Below are positions 1 to 11,400 of a DNA stretch of 64,000 nucleotides, piece after piece. The position numbers were made by a program, and so were the translations under genes. Source of the DNA: Hydrangea macrophylla (lineage: Eukaryota; Streptophyta; Magnoliopsida; Cornales; Hydrangeaceae); NCBI GenBank assembly GCA_033977485.1, contig CM066987.1, forward strand, positions 88,506,588 through 88,570,587, written 5' to 3'. Numbering within the stretch: position 1 is the stretch's first letter; each line of letters starts with the position of its first letter. Below the pieces are notes generated by a model. That model was not told the DNA's origin and made no database searches. It saw only the letters and a list, made by a program, of their open reading frames with translations.

Positions 1-120
1 ATGATATATTAAGCATTCTCGAAATATCATTTATACATATAGAAAATATTAATAATGAATATCCAGAAATTACGTTATTAATAATAAAAAAATACAGGTA
101 TTACACAGGTACACCGTGCA

Positions 121-500
121 GTCGTACAATGTGTTGAATATACATCTGGCTCAATCGTTCAACTAGATAAGTCATGATGTAGGCGATAAAATGCGCAGTC
201 TTCGTAAAGTCGATCCATAATTACCCAAATAGCATCACGTTTCTACTAAGATTTTAGCAAACCTAGCACGAAATCTATGATGATGTCCTCCCATTTCTAT
301 TGGGGAATCAACAATCGTTGTAGAAGTCCAAGTTATCTTTGATGTTCTGCCTTCACTTGCTTACAAGTAAGATACTGACCTACATACTCATATACTTCTT
401 CATTCCTTCCCACCAGAAGTTCCTCTTCAAGTCCTTACATATCTTTGTACCTCTAGGATGAACTGTCATTCGTGACTTGTGTGCTTTGTCCAATATTTCT
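121..500 (-). pseudogene. Ty3/gypsy integrase remnant
   Basis: Reverse translation of 361-480 gives a zinc-binding-domain stretch containing KDLKRNFWWEGMKKY, then a stop. Reverse translation of 241-360 gives KAEHQ...WEDIIIDFVLGL, which leads into the catalytic core with its first Asp. 121-240 gives DAIWVIMDRL and then a stop. In the family this protein inserts element cDNA into chromosomes. At least two stops and several substitutions rule out function. The C-terminal half lies beyond the left edge. Confidence 0.75.
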
Positions 501-779
501 TTTCGGAGATTTTCTTCATCAGGTACATAGAGTCTCCTTTAAATCATAAGGCTTTGTCTGTACCAATACTCCAGACCTCTGGTTCCTTTGCTGACATCTT
601 CGTGAACCACAACTTTAGGTTCTCTGTCGTCTGTTGAACTTCTATGATACGGCTGATCAAAGTTGGTTGTACCATAAGACATCCATGATGTTGTCCTTCG
701 ATGGACTCCACTGGCTAAAGATCAAATTCGGCTAAAACTTCTAATGCTTGTCATTCTTGAATTAGTAACGTCGTAATTA

Positions 780-1553
780 TTAGTCGAGGTCGATGACCAA
801 AGCATCTGCTATGACATTTTCTTTACCCGGATGGTACTGTAATGAAAAGTCATAATCCTTTAACAACTCCATCCATCTTCGTTTTCGCATGTTCAACTCC
901 TTCTGAGAGAACAAATACTTTAAGCTATTATGATCGAAAAATATATCAAACTTTTCTCCATAGAGATAGTGTCTCAAAATCTTCAATGCAAACACTATTA
1001 CAGCTAGTTCCAGATCATGCATGGGATAATTCTTTTCATATAATTTCAATTGTCTGGATCCATACACAATGACATTCTGATCTTGCATAAGCACATAACC
1101 AAGTCCTTGGTGAGATGCATCACTGTAGATCACATACCTTTCTCCACTCCTACGTATTGCAAGTACCAGTGCAGAAGTCAGTCTTTCCTTTGACTCCTGA
1201 AATGCACGTTCATGCTTGTCTGTCCATGCATACTTTGTCTCCTTTTTCTTCAAATTCGTCAAAGGTCCCTCTATCTTGGAGAGCCCTTCTACGAATCTTT
1301 GATAATATCTTACTAGACCAAGAAAACTTCTGACCTCTATTGCGTTAGTTGGTCTATTCCAATTTAAAACTGCATTGATCTTAAATGAGTCCACAGAGAT
1401 ACCATCCTCAGATATAACTTGTCCCAAAAATTCAACCTCTAGTAGCCAGAATTCGCACTTGCTGAATCTTGCATATAACATACTATCTCGAAGTGTCTGT
1501 AAAACAATCTGTAAGTGCTCCTTGTGATCCTCTTCTGTCTTAGAATACATCAA
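780..1553 (-). pseudogene. Ty3/gypsy RT palm/connection and RNase H
   Basis: A 257-codon open stretch. Residues 1-45 carry the RT segment after the catalytic loop ([16 protein letters not shown]), then [23 protein letters not shown], the usual RT-to-RNase H connection. The RNase H domain follows ([19 protein letters not shown], with the first catalytic Asp in SDAS, and [13 protein letters not shown] with the Glu). It ends in [13 protein letters not shown], the last RNase H motif. Just upstream the catalytic doublet reads I-N-D instead of the expected x-D-D, so the polymerase should be dead. RNase H alone looks well preserved. This is the best-preserved piece of E1. Confidence 0.88.
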
Positions 1554-1958
1554 GATGTCGTTAATTAAAACTATAATGAATTAATCTAGATATGGTCTAA
1601 ATACTCTGTTCATTAGGTCCATGAATACTGCTAGAGCATTAGTCAATTCGAATGACATAACAAGAAACTCGTAATTCCCATATCTTGTCTTGAAAGTAGT
1701 TTTTGTCACATCCTCTGGTCGAGCCAATAGTTGATGATATCTTGAATGTAGATCGATCTTTGAAAAGATTCTTGATCCTTGCAACTTGTCGAATAAATCA
1801 TCTATCCGAGGAAGTGGATATCTATACTTGATCGTAACCTTTTTCAATTCTCTGTCGTCTATACAGAGTCAAAGTGTTCCATCCTTCTTCTTCACAAATA
1901 GAATTGGTGCTCACCAAGGTGATGTACTTGGGTAGACAAAACCTAAATCTTCAAGTTC
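1554..1958 (-). pseudogene. Ty3/gypsy RT fingers and palm (N-terminal part)
   Basis: 1581-1847 translates to a region with [18 protein letters not shown], then [13 protein letters not shown], which carries the first RT catalytic Asp (motif A), then TAF-type motif B ([17 protein letters not shown]). Upstream, 1850-1958 reads ELEDLGFVYPSTSPW, stop, APILFVKKKDGTL, stop, [10 protein letters not shown]. There are therefore two in-frame stops before motif A and another at about 1584 before the catalytic loop. One stop is TGA where CGA (Arg) is expected, a C-to-T change. Confidence 0.85.
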
Positions 1959-2189
1959 CTAAACTTGCTTCTTTAATTCCAACATTTTAGTTGGCACCAT
2001 CCGATAAGGAGTCTTAGAGATTGGCAAAGTTCTAGGTGTTAGTTCCACATAAAAGTATATTTCTCTCTTTGGTGGAAATCCTTTAATATCCTGGAATACA
2101 TCTTTGAAATCTTGTACGGTAGGGATCTGATCCATTGTTGGTTCTGTACTCATACCTCTGATCGTAGCTAAACAACTTGTGAGAAACAT
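1959..2189 (-). pseudogene. Protease-to-RT linker of E1
   Basis: A 76-codon open stretch ending in DFKDVFQDIKGFPPKREIYFYVELTP and KTPYRMVPTKMLELKKQV. This is the conserved segment that runs from the end of protease into the RT domain in Ty3/gypsy polyproteins, with the usual 'F.DVF....G.PP.R...F.IEL.P' layout. It is in the right place between protease and RT. There is no separate function. Confidence 0.75.
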
Positions 2190-2201
2190 GTCGCTCGTCG
2201 G

Positions 2202-2558
2202 CTAACACTGAAATCTGATCATCGGGCATCCAAGTATTGGAAATACAATCCTCCTAGTAGGGCAATCTAAGTTGGCCCTGTACTTGGTAAGCCAATCCAT
2301 CCTTAGGATAATGTCGAATTCTGACATTGATAGTACCACCAAGTCTACCAAAAGATTTTGACTTTCCAAGGTTAGTGGGCAATGTTTACACACTTTACCT
2401 AACTTAAGAGTCACTGCCAATGGTGACAAAGCATTAAGTGATGGTTCAAGTGTCTGGGGTTCTAGACCCAACTGACGCATAATCTTAACAGCAATGAAAG
2501 AATGTGCAACACTAGTATCAAATAACACTTTTACTTGACTGTGGAAAAGTACGAGCAT
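2202..2558 (-). pseudogene. Ty3/gypsy aspartic protease
   Basis: A 118-codon stretch with VKVLFDTSVAHSFI near the N-terminus and FDIILRMDWLTKYRANLDC near the C-terminus. Both are hallmarks of the plant gypsy aspartyl protease (retropepsin-like), which would cut the polyprotein. The catalytic triad, normally Asp-Ser/Thr-Gly, reads D-T-S. The glycine is lost by a change compatible with G-to-A, so activity is unlikely. The second motif normally reads GMDWL; here it is RMDWL. Confidence 0.8.
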
Positions 2559-2679
2559 ACCTTCTAGATATTGCTACTCATTAGCATTAAAGCCTGCTTT
2601 CGTGGGAATGATGGCGTTCATCTATGTCTGATCTGGGGGTCCTTGTACTCCATAAGTTGGTGCCCCATTGTATCCTTCA

Positions 2680-2830
2680 CGTGGTGTGCAACAATCTTTG
2701 CTCAAGTGCCCTGGCTTGTTGCAATTTCAAAAGATAGCATTTGCTCGGTGGTTAACCCTGAGGCCTGTGTAGAACTTGGCAATGTGCCCTAGCTTCCTAT
2801 AATTAAAATATCCCCTGTCGCTTGGTGGTG
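2680..2830 (-). pseudogene. Gag zinc-knuckle region of E1, one knuckle destroyed
   Basis: Around 2680-2730 the minus strand reads NCNKPGHLSKDCC, a CCHC nucleocapsid knuckle that would bind element RNA. Around 2775-2815 a second knuckle reads YFNYRKLGHIAKFY. Its three cysteines are all Tyr, a TGY-to-TAY change each time, while the surrounding residues are kept. The two knuckles are in different frames, so at least one indel lies between them. Confidence 0.7.
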
Positions 2831-2944
2831 GGGGCAGTAAGCAGTGCCTTAGGCTGTGGTCCCTACTGGCGATATTGTTGGGGTCGAGGATAATTTTGCT
2901 GAGACTTTTTGGCTCTGTCCCAGGTGCACTTGTTTCCTTAAAAG

Positions 2945-3664
2945 TTACCTTGAGGTCTCCACCCTTGGGTATTCCTCGGTGGTTCTAGAAATTCCTCTGT
3001 TGGAAGTTCCTCGATGATTGGGATCAGTTAGTCTGTTTTGCCGTACTGGATAACCATCCTTCTCCAGACTTATAGCAAGTCTTACTAACCCTTCAAAACT
3101 CTGATTCAGGTGCCCTATCATCATATGGCACAAGTGAGGGTTCAGTCCTTGATGAAACCTTTCCACCTTCTTTGGTGGCGTGTTAATCATGTGTGGAGCG
3201 AATCGACACAATCACTCAAACTATATTATATATTCCCGTATAGTCCAACTTCCTTGGATCAGGCTAAAAAAATTCTTCTCCTGTTGATCCTACTCATCTC
3301 CCGAAAAGTATTTCTCCAAAAATATTCCCTTAAATGTCCCCCAAGGCATCCTCCTTGTAGGTTCAACTCCTATGGTGGCTCGTTCGACTTCCCACCAATC
3401 TGTGGCAGCATAAGTAAGCTGAAATGTAGCAAGACGGTGCATATCCTACTCATTACACTGCAAGACTTTGAATATTAGCTCCATCTCCCTTATCCACTGC
3501 ACAACTCTCCATGGCTCGGTTAGCCCATCGAACTTCTCCAAGTGCAGGTTACAGAAATGTTCGAGTAGTTTATCTTCAGTCTGTCTTGGGGAAAATGGTA
3601 CAATAGGGTGTTGGACAGGTCGTTGATTAGTATCATGGTTGTAGGTGTCACCTACATGCTCCAT
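2945..3664 (-). pseudogene. Ty3/gypsy gag (capsid part)
   Basis: Two open pieces, 3446-3664 and 2945-3211, on the minus strand. The first holds LLEHFCNLHLEKFDGLTEPWRVVQWIREMELIFKVLQC, the start of the retrotransposon gag capsid domain. The second holds VERFHQGLNPHLCHMM...FEGLVRLAISLEK, its end. About 235 bases between them are out of frame. The probable start is the Met of MEHVGDTYNHD at 3664. Structural coat protein of the element; non-functional here. Confidence 0.75.
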
Positions 3665-4131
3665 TCTCTACATAAATGCCTTAAAGACACCTCTTCGATC
3701 CATGCCCTCGGGAATAGGTGCTCCAAGTCACGGCAGATTCCTTCTAGGTCCAACTATAGTGATCTCGTGTGAAGTGTACCGACAAGAGACCAATCGATTA
3801 GTTGACAATCTTCTCAAAGAAATGAAATCAAGATAGAGCGATGAGTAATAAGAACTAATAGTTCTACTAATCATCACATATCTACTCTTAACAACATTAA
3901 ATCAAAATCATATCACAGATATCTTAATAGTGCTGCTCGTATATATATATATATCAAAAGATGAACTGCATAGTACACACTAGTCAAACTATGTACCACT
4001 AGGGACATAAACTATTACAAGTACTAAGGTCAGCTATTTACAATGCTACTACTACTGATAAACACCTATACAAAGCTATAGTCAAATAGTTATCTCTTAA
4101 GCTCCTATAAGTCATGTGGACTAACAAAACT
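3665..4131. other. Degenerate leader of E1, no gene seen
   Basis: AT-rich sequence upstream of gag on the minus strand, with a short TA run near 3943. No start codon context, RNA gene or clear repeat was recognised. Confidence 0.4.
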
Positions 4132-4980
4132 CTAAACCCTGCAAATCCTGAATAAAAAATTGTCAACATCTAATCCTGCTAGTGGTGCCTCATCCTTCAA
4201 TGTAATGTCCATCTTTACAGGTGGATCATCCTCTGCTGGAGTAACAAGACCTCCAACTACCACTCCAATATCCCAATCCTCCACCATCATCTCATCAACG
4301 TCCATATCCTCAATACTAAATGCTAACTCGGCGATATCAGCAACTATCTTAGCAAATCCTCCAACTATGGCCATAGCCTCTACTAGCTGAGCTTGTCCTA
4401 CAATGAATCCATCTGGCTATGCAACCATCTGTGCTACCCACTCTGCTGCCATATTAGTAATGGCTGCCATATGTACCATGGGTCCTACTGGTAATATAGG
4501 TACCATAGGTATCTCAGGTGCAATGATCTCCTAATCAAAAATATATTCCTTGGCTACCTCAACCACCTCATAATCTCCTATCACTATATCATCATCCGAA
4601 ACTACCACATCATCCTCAACTATACCATCTATATCAGTTGGCTCTAGATCCTCTGGGTCATCTGCTTGTACATACTCTGGATCCTCAAGATCATCCTCTG
4701 GCTCTTCATCATCACCTATATGCTCCTCATCACCATCCCCATCCCCATCTATATCCTCATCATGATGCACATCCTTTGGCTCCTCATCATCCAGAATCAG
4801 CTCTAGTACTGGATCATCTGACTAATCCCATGGCTCTAGGACGGGTACATCAGGTACCGGTGCTAGGGATGCTACCTGTGATGGTGCAGCTGTGGGCTAG
4901 GGCAATGGGCCTTGCTAAAATTGCTTTCAACTCGATGGTGTCCATCTCTAGCTTATTCTGGATCACTCGAGCCATCTCCT
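4132..4980 (-). other. Leader or pre-gag region of E1 with acidic open frames
   Basis: Between the primer site and gag the minus strand has open frames of 80 (4132-4374) and 79 codons (4531-4770). The second is almost half Asp/Glu (DEDIDGDGDGDEE...). On the plus strand the same bases read as His/Pro/Ser-rich. The composition comes from CATCA/CCTCA-type simple sequence, so a real protein is doubtful. I recognise no domain. It is most likely an expanded gypsy leader. Confidence 0.4.
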
Positions 4981-5059
4981 AGTATATAGCTGCTCGGGTC
5001 ATCGCATAGCGATACGCGTTCATGCGTATCTCTATCGTGTGTCATATCCTCAACGTATA

Positions 5060-5394
5060 GAGAATTCCATATCCTCTTCTCTAAATAACGACTAGCCATT
5101 TGGTGAATATAGCTAATATATCTCTGGTATAATAGCCTCAACCGTGTCTTTGTGAATCACGTATCCTCTAAATGAATCGTCACAAACATATGGAAGTTCG
5201 GATCCATGCTAATTACAAAAAAACTATCTATCGTCAGAAGGACAAACTTATCTTAAACTCATATCTCATCTCAAGGATCTTAAATGCTAGGACCAGATGG
5301 TGTGGGACCATTAGTGAACAAAAGTATCAAACCTAAGGCTCTGTTAGAGAAAGATAAATTCCTTTTAGGCCCATAGGGAATGATGGGTGAAAGT
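5060..5394 (-). repeat. E1 leader, damaged primer site and U5 fragment (copy 1 of a 340-bp duplication)
   Basis: This stretch is about 85-90% alike to 39535-39905 by eye. On the plus strand it contains CCTAAGGCTCTG at 5332-5343, the complement of half of an initiator-Met tRNA primer site. The remainder of the site and the LTR terminus are deleted; the other copy still has both. It stops at GGGTGAAAGT, exactly where the C element LTR starts. Confidence 0.75.
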
Positions 5395-5560
5395 TGTTAG
5401 TGTAATAAAACTTATGGGCATATTTGCCTTTTAATCTCTTTATGTTACCCTAGTATAAGGAGTTGTTTAGTGCTATATTTATTTAAGTTGAACATTATTT
5501 GTTCTTACGTTAATATCAGCTTCTCTTTTCTCTCTTCTTTTCCTTTAATTGTCATCTTGA
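5395..5560 (+). repeat. 5' LTR of C, left piece
   Basis: Matches 39351-39520 along its length, starting with TGTTAGTGTAATAAAACTTA, with about 18 differences by eye. It ends in CTTGA, where element A is inserted. The remaining 14-19 bases of this LTR are at 35141-35159. Confidence 0.88.
5556..5560. repeat. Target site duplication CTTGA, left copy (element A)
   Basis: CTTGA directly precedes the TGTAG start of A. The same five bases follow its end at 35141-35145. Five bases is the usual length for Ty3/gypsy integration. Confidence 0.9.
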
Positions 5561-5843
5561 TGTAGACACCCCGATTTTGACCAAACGTCGAATTAAGGAG
5601 AGTGTCACCTCCATATCCGATGATGACAAGGAACAAAAGATTCGAAGTGTTCCAAGCTCTTCAGAAAGTCCTCCAAACGCGGTAAATTTTTCACAAAATA
5701 AAATACCAGGTGTTTAGGAGAATTCAGGTATAAAATACCACTTTTGGAAAAGATCTTCAAAAATAAGTTTTTTTTAGAAAAAGGAGAAAAGAAAAGACCT
5801 AAAAAGGGGAAGTTCAACAGAAACCGACACACGGCTGTTGTTT

Positions 5844-5893
5844 GCGGCACTCAGTGAGTGCCGAACGGCAGTCACAGAATGCCGGACCGGCAT
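5844..5893. promoter_or_regulatory. CG-rich palindromes in U3 of A
   Basis: 5844-5862 is CGGCACTCAGTGAGTGCCG, nine-base arms around one base. 5879-5893 is ATGCCGGACCGGCAT, seven-base arms around one base. Both recur in the 3' LTR (from 32499). Further GTGCCG/CGGCAC half-sites continue to about 6140, ending 110 bases before the TATA box. They may be protein-binding sites in the LTR promoter; this is inference. Confidence 0.5.
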
Positions 5894-6250
5894 TTACTAA
5901 GTGCCGCTGACAATTTTTGACTGCCGTTTAATTTAACAGTCTGTATTTTATGGTACAATACGTATATGTATGCGGATAAAAACAAAAAACTGATAAAGTA
6001 AGGTTGACAAAAACGCGGCAATCAAGAATTTGGCGTGGCACTTACTGAGAGCCGCACAGCAGTTACGGAATGCCGTCGCGGCTTTCACGAAGTGCCGCAG
6101 CGACATCCACTGACTGTCGCAAAGGATTTTTGACTGCCGCCTTCTGCAGCAGTCTGTCTATTTTCAAGAAGTACGTATTGTACCACCAAATGAGACATTT
6201 ACACCTGTCTTTTACTCCAAATTCACTAAGAATACTTGGTATTTTTTGTC

Positions 6251-6258
6251 TATAAAAG
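6251..6258 (+). promoter_or_regulatory. TATA box of A 5' LTR
   Basis: TATAAAAG followed by a purine-rich AGGAGGATC stretch. It is conserved at 32906-32913 in the 3' LTR, and the same TATAAAAG octamer occurs in the LTRs of B. This is the most likely position of the U3/R boundary. Confidence 0.65.
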
Positions 6259-8095
6259 AAGGAGGATCTTCCTTGGGACGATATACAAAAAAATATACAA
6301 AAAAAATATACAAGAAGTGGATACCAAAATATACCAATATAACATATTTGAGAGAGATAGAGAATTTTGGAGAGCTTGAAGAAGAGCTTGGAGGATCTTC
6401 AAAGTAGAGAAGCTTTGAGGATAGTTGGAGGTGATCCTAGTTATGTTTTCATTCTTGTGTTTTCTTCTTTTTTTTATACATTTCTTTTGGGATTCTTGGA
6501 GATCTTCAATGTCTCTCTTGAAATCTTTTGAGTTTGATCTTTTGAATCTCATGTAAGCTTATGCTTCACATGGGAGTCAAAGTTTGATCATCACTTCATT
6601 TTATAAGCAAATAGATGGATCCAAGTCCATACTTATGACTTGGGTCCTCTACCTTGATGTTTCATGGAATCCTTTCTATATTCCTTTGAGACTCATGAGT
6701 ATTAGTCATGTCTTCATCTTCAATGACCATCAAGTGGAAGGAGGAAGTAGTTTGAGTCTAAGCCCATCTCCATGGTTTAGATTCATTTTCTTGAGATTTC
6801 ATGAAGCCTATTCATACTTCATTTGAAATCTACAAATATAAAGGTCTTTAGCCTCCAATGACCATCAAATGGTAGGAGAAAATGGTTTGGTTTAAGTCCA
6901 ACTTCATGGTCAAATAGTTGGGGTTAACAAATAAAAGTTGAACTTGACAATGAAACAGTGGATTCATAAACCGGTTTTGATCAAAGATTTTTAGTTCGAA
7001 ATCTAACCGTTGGAATCAAGTGAAACCAATGGGAAAGTGTCAATAACACAATGTTTTACCACTGTAATTTTTGTTTTAAGGAGATTTCATGTTTAAAGTG
7101 GTTTGGTCATGAGTTTTGTGAAGTCACTACAATCTGTCCATAGTTTCAGAACAGTAACACTCTTTTGAAATAAGTAAATCAGAACCTTAATAAAGTATTT
7201 GTGACCCAAACTAATTTTTTCTAAGTAGATTAATGTGTTAGGAAGTCACCCTAAAAAGAACAAAGCATTCTTTATCTTTTTGCTATTTTTAGAAAATCGT
7301 GCAAGAACTCTGGACAGAAGGTTGTAGAATGCTGAGTGATGTCTGGTTTTTGTCCAATTCCGGGAGATCCAACCGTTGAAACTTTGATTTCTTTTTTGGG
7401 TTAAAAACTAGACACACAAAGGCATCTTGTGTCAAAATTCACCAAGATCAAGCCACGGGAACCATGCTTTTTATTTCTTTAAAGTTATGATCTGCTCTCA
7501 GCAATTTCCAGAATTCTGCAAGTTTTAACCAATCTTATGAGTAGTGGCTTAGATGATATTTTCATGAGTTAAGGTCCAAACCATGTTTCAATAATGATTA
7601 GTTAAGCTTGAATTCAAAGTTTAAATGATCTAAATCATTGAGTACTCCAATAGTTTATTCTTTTCATGTACATATTCATCCATATGGCTTGATAATTATA
7701 ATTAGGACTTGGTTGCTTTAGATTTAATTACATTTGATAGATTTAAGCTAGAAATTTAGGGTTGTTATTTCTAACTTCGTATCTTGTATAGCATGTGGAC
7801 TAACCCTTTGTTTTGCAGCGCTGTTAAGGTATGATTTCTTGAACTCCTCTTAATTTATTTTAATTTCTTGATTTTATCGATTTTCTTGACCTTTATGCGT
7901 GACACATTAAAATTAAGATTTTGCCTTAAATGTATATATGTGAATTAGGGACTCTTTTCTTAGGTTTTTTTATCTATTTGCATGCATTTGCACGTTTGAA
8001 TATTCACGGCCGGATCCCTGGTAAGTTCTTTTGAAATTTAAAAGAACTTTAAAAGAAAAAGTTGTGGGTAGAAAAAAATTGCGATATCCACATTC

Positions 8096-8121
8096 TGGCG
8101 ACTCTGCTGGGGATCGAACCC
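8096..8121 (+). other. Primer binding site of A
   Basis: Three bases after the LTR end, TGGCGACTCTGCTGGGGA begins. From memory this is the tRNA-Arg type site used by Ogre/Tat elements. Complementarity to a tRNA 3' arm appears to run on for eight more bases (TCGAACCC, the complement of the universal T-loop GGTTCGA). B shows only the first 18 or so. Confidence 0.8.
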
Positions 8122-8490
8122 AAAATCTCTGGTTTTGCATACCAGAATTTTGATTTTGGGTTCACTTGAGGATTAGACTTGAAAGCATCCTTTTAATCGA
8201 ATTAATTAATCTTTGTATGCATGTTGCATCTCACTTGCATGTCCAGCCAGTCGATTGCACGGAACTATGACCTTGGAGGCTCGGGGCAACCCGGTCGGTC
8301 AAGTTATCATGGGACTGTGTGATCACCCTTGATCTCGTACCATGATTTGGTATATGAAGCATCCTATCGGATGTGTGTCAAGGGTCCCTTATTTGACCAA
8401 AATCCAGCTTTTGCATAGTAGTTTCTATAGAACCTTTCAATCTTAGGAAATCAACTCTTGATTAGGATTATATGCTAGGAAGTTTTGTAT
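8122..8490 (+). other. Leader of A, part 1
   Basis: Non-coding. Its last 65 bases (8382-8447), including TATAGAACCTTTC, resemble the B leader (19597-19654, minus). This suggests a conserved leader element such as a packaging or structural signal. Element B is inserted right after it. Confidence 0.6.
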
Positions 8491-8495
8491 GCCCG
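8491..8495. repeat. Target site duplication GCCCG, left copy (element B)
   Basis: GCCCG precedes B and is repeated at 24175-24179 immediately after it. Confidence 0.92.
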
Positions 8496-11400
8496 TGTAG
8501 ACACGCGGAATCGGACCACTTCTCTCTCTTGTTTGAGATTGTTTTGAAAAGGAATTTGAATCAGAGAAAGAAAATGAAAGGTCTGTTGAAAACAGATACA
8601 GAGTCGCCACTTGGTCTTTAAGGAACCAAGAAACCTAATTTTGACTCACCCAAACGAATAAAGGGCACCGGCCCTTCACAACCAAAGAACTTGGTTCGGG
8701 GTTTTGGTACGAGAGAGGAAGGAGCCTTTGTCACGACTAAAACACCCTCAACTCGCCCCGTCTTTCGACGGGCCTCAATTAGCATCCAAATAATCATCTT
8801 ATACTATGTATGGTTCGACAATTAATACTATGATAGTATATTACATCACATAAGAAAATTTGAAATGGAAGATCTAAAGATAAGATATCATTCATAAGAT
8901 CTAAGCCAATTATCATACAATGTAAAGTGAAAGATCACACAAATAAACCTAGGAAAAATCGTCTAATCATATATCAAATAATCAAGACTTCCTAATCTAA
9001 AAAGGGGGACATGAATTGTTCTTGAAACAAATAATCAAAGAAATCAAAATATGCTTAGCAAGCTAGTATGATGTATGTTATTCTTTGAGAAAAGAAGATC
9101 TTCTCAATCCCCGGGACGGATGAGAAAGGACGATTAGATCGAGGGGAAGCATGAACGTGTGATCATGATCATTCCTTATAATCTTCTTAGATTAAGAGTT
9201 ACAAAAACCCCAAATCTTGCATGAATGCAATGCATGTATCTAAAATGTGCCAAGGTTGTAGTGTGCTTTGTGTTCATGGCTTCCTAGAATGACTTAGAAG
9301 TCTATAATGTGTATGAATGGATGAATGAAATCAACATGAGATATGTACAAATGTAGTATGAACTACCTCCTAGGATATGAACTAATTTGGAATGCATATA
9401 AGCATCAAATCAAAGAATGAAAGTTAAGATGTGCTTGCTGTGAATAGTGTACAGAACAGTAGCATGATCTTTTAGAATTTGAAAAGAGGGGTTAGGAATG
9501 TTTTCATTGCACGATTTTTTATGGAGATGTTCCTTATTGTGTCTAGAACACAACCCAAAAGGCCAATATTGAATAGCTATCACAGATTGAGAGAAATCAT
9601 ATAAACAATGAAGGTCACTCAGAAACAGAGTCCGTACCGTCGACTGAAATGTTGAAAAATCTTAGAAAATGAAAACGAATGATCTAGAGGCCCATTTTAT
9701 ACAGAACGTTCCCTAAGACATTGAAGTTTAAGGGAAAAATAAGTTAGGACCACCCCTTTTGGAAAAGTTTTTCTGGAAAACAAGTTGAAGGTGGACCTAG
9801 CTGCTGTGACATCAAAAATAGAATGTCTAGAGAAAATGTTTGGATCCAAATGGACCATTTTCAAGTATTTTCAAGTCAAGCCAAAAATCATGGGTGTTCT
9901 CTAATGAGTTAGGAAGACTTTCCAAGTGGTCTTACATTCATACATTGAGTATTGAACTCAAAATAATTTCTTGAAGTTAAATGACTCACTGTTTTGAGGG
10001 TTTTGAGAAAAACAAGGTTTATTTCTTGAAATCAAAATGAGGGGTTTAAGAGGGGGTTTTGAAATGAGGATTTTGAAAGTATACTTCCAGACCTTGGATG
10101 AATATTCTAACCACTTGGAATATCAATTCCTAACTTATTTCAAGAACTTCCCAAGTATTTGCAAACCATGGTTTTATTTGGAAACCAAACTCAAGAATCT
10201 ATGGGAGTATGATACATGAGAGGATAGATGATACATGATATGATATTGCATGATAAAAGTGGTAAAGAACATGTTCATGGGACATGGGTTCATCTAGATA
10301 CAAGAGAGTGTTGCATCAAAGTGTGAAAGTCAAAAAATTGAAATGCTGTGAATAGTGGACAGACTGTATGCATTACATTGTAACATTATAATGGGTGGTC
10401 AAACATGCCTAGGAAAATGTGAGAAAAATCAGAGATCATCCTCATTATGTCTAGAAAATTACCCAAAAAGCCAAACCTCAATAGCTATCACAGATTAAAA
10501 GACAAAAATCAGAATGTACACATGACTCAGAAACAAAAACTGCACTGTTGACTGATTTTGTATGATTTTTCATAAATCAAAGAAAGGGTTTATGACGACC
10601 CATTATACACCAAAAGTTTCCTAAGACACCCAAGGTTCATAAAAAAATAGAAAAGATATATGTACAGTGACGAAAATATCCATAATAAGTGCAAGAAGTT
10701 GGGTGAACATTCTGTGAGAACAGAGGCAGATTATGAATATTAACTTCTCACATCCAAAACAAATACTTTCATATCTCTATAATTGATGGGAAAAATCAGA
10801 GACAAACTATGATGTCTTAGGAAGATTTTACAAGTGGTTTCATCATCATAACTCAAGTATTTAATTCAAAACAAATCTTTGAATCTGAACAGCTCACTGT
10901 TTTGGATCATTCTTGAAGAAAATGGATTTGGGTTTTGAAATAGAGTTTGAGTTCTTGATTGGGGGTTTTGAAATAGATGTTCAAAGCATGAACTTAAACT
11001 CTTGAGATGACCATGTGACCACTTAGAACCTCATCCAACCTTGAATCATCAAAGAACTCCCAATATTATTGGAGAGATTCATTTTTATTTTGAACATAAC
11101 TTCAATACATTTCAAGAACATCTTGAAAGTATTGAGGTTATGATCATCATCTATCAAACATGTTTTTGAGGTCAAGAGCTACTATCCATAAGGATTCACT
11201 CACCCCAAACTTCATGTCATCACTTAGATGATGATGAACTAGTAAGTAAATAAAGAAAATAAAAAGAAATGAGATTAAGAAGAGATGAACATAATATGAA
11301 CAAGCAAGTAAATAACAATCAATAGATGATAATCAATATGATTTTGGACTTGTAGCTTGATGTTTCACTCATAGATTTTGACATTTGGACATGGAAGTAG

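Larger units (their letters stand above)
1..5394 (-). mobile_element. Degenerate Ty3/gypsy retrotransposon E1 (partial)
   Basis: On the minus strand the order from right to left is primer-site remnant (about 5332-5343), leader, gag, zinc knuckles, protease, reverse transcriptase, RNase H and integrase. This is the Ty3/gypsy order, with integrase last. The window starts inside integrase, so the 3' end and 3' LTR are outside. The coding part is broken by many stops and shifts, and several catalytic residues are changed. The 5' LTR is present only as a U5 fragment, because copia element C begins at 5395. The family looks like a chromovirus-type (Tekay/Del-like) element from the remembered RT and integrase wording; that sub-family call is inference. 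Confidence 0.85.
5561..8092 (+). repeat. 5' LTR of A
   Basis: 2,532 bases, homologous to 32227-35140. It carries the CG-rich palindrome cluster (5820-6140) and a TATA box at 6251. It lacks about 350 bases of U5 present in the 3' LTR (34728-35077); the break lies at short TTTGAA homology. Short open frames at 6070-6255, 6250-6552 and 6584-6826 recur in the other LTR and have no protein features. Confidence 0.92.

Noticed and set aside
8096..8160. tRNA gene on the minus strand just after the 5' LTR of A
   Set aside because: The 3' arm and an anticodon-like stem can be drawn, but no D arm or acceptor 5' strand is present. The match is explained as a primer binding site.
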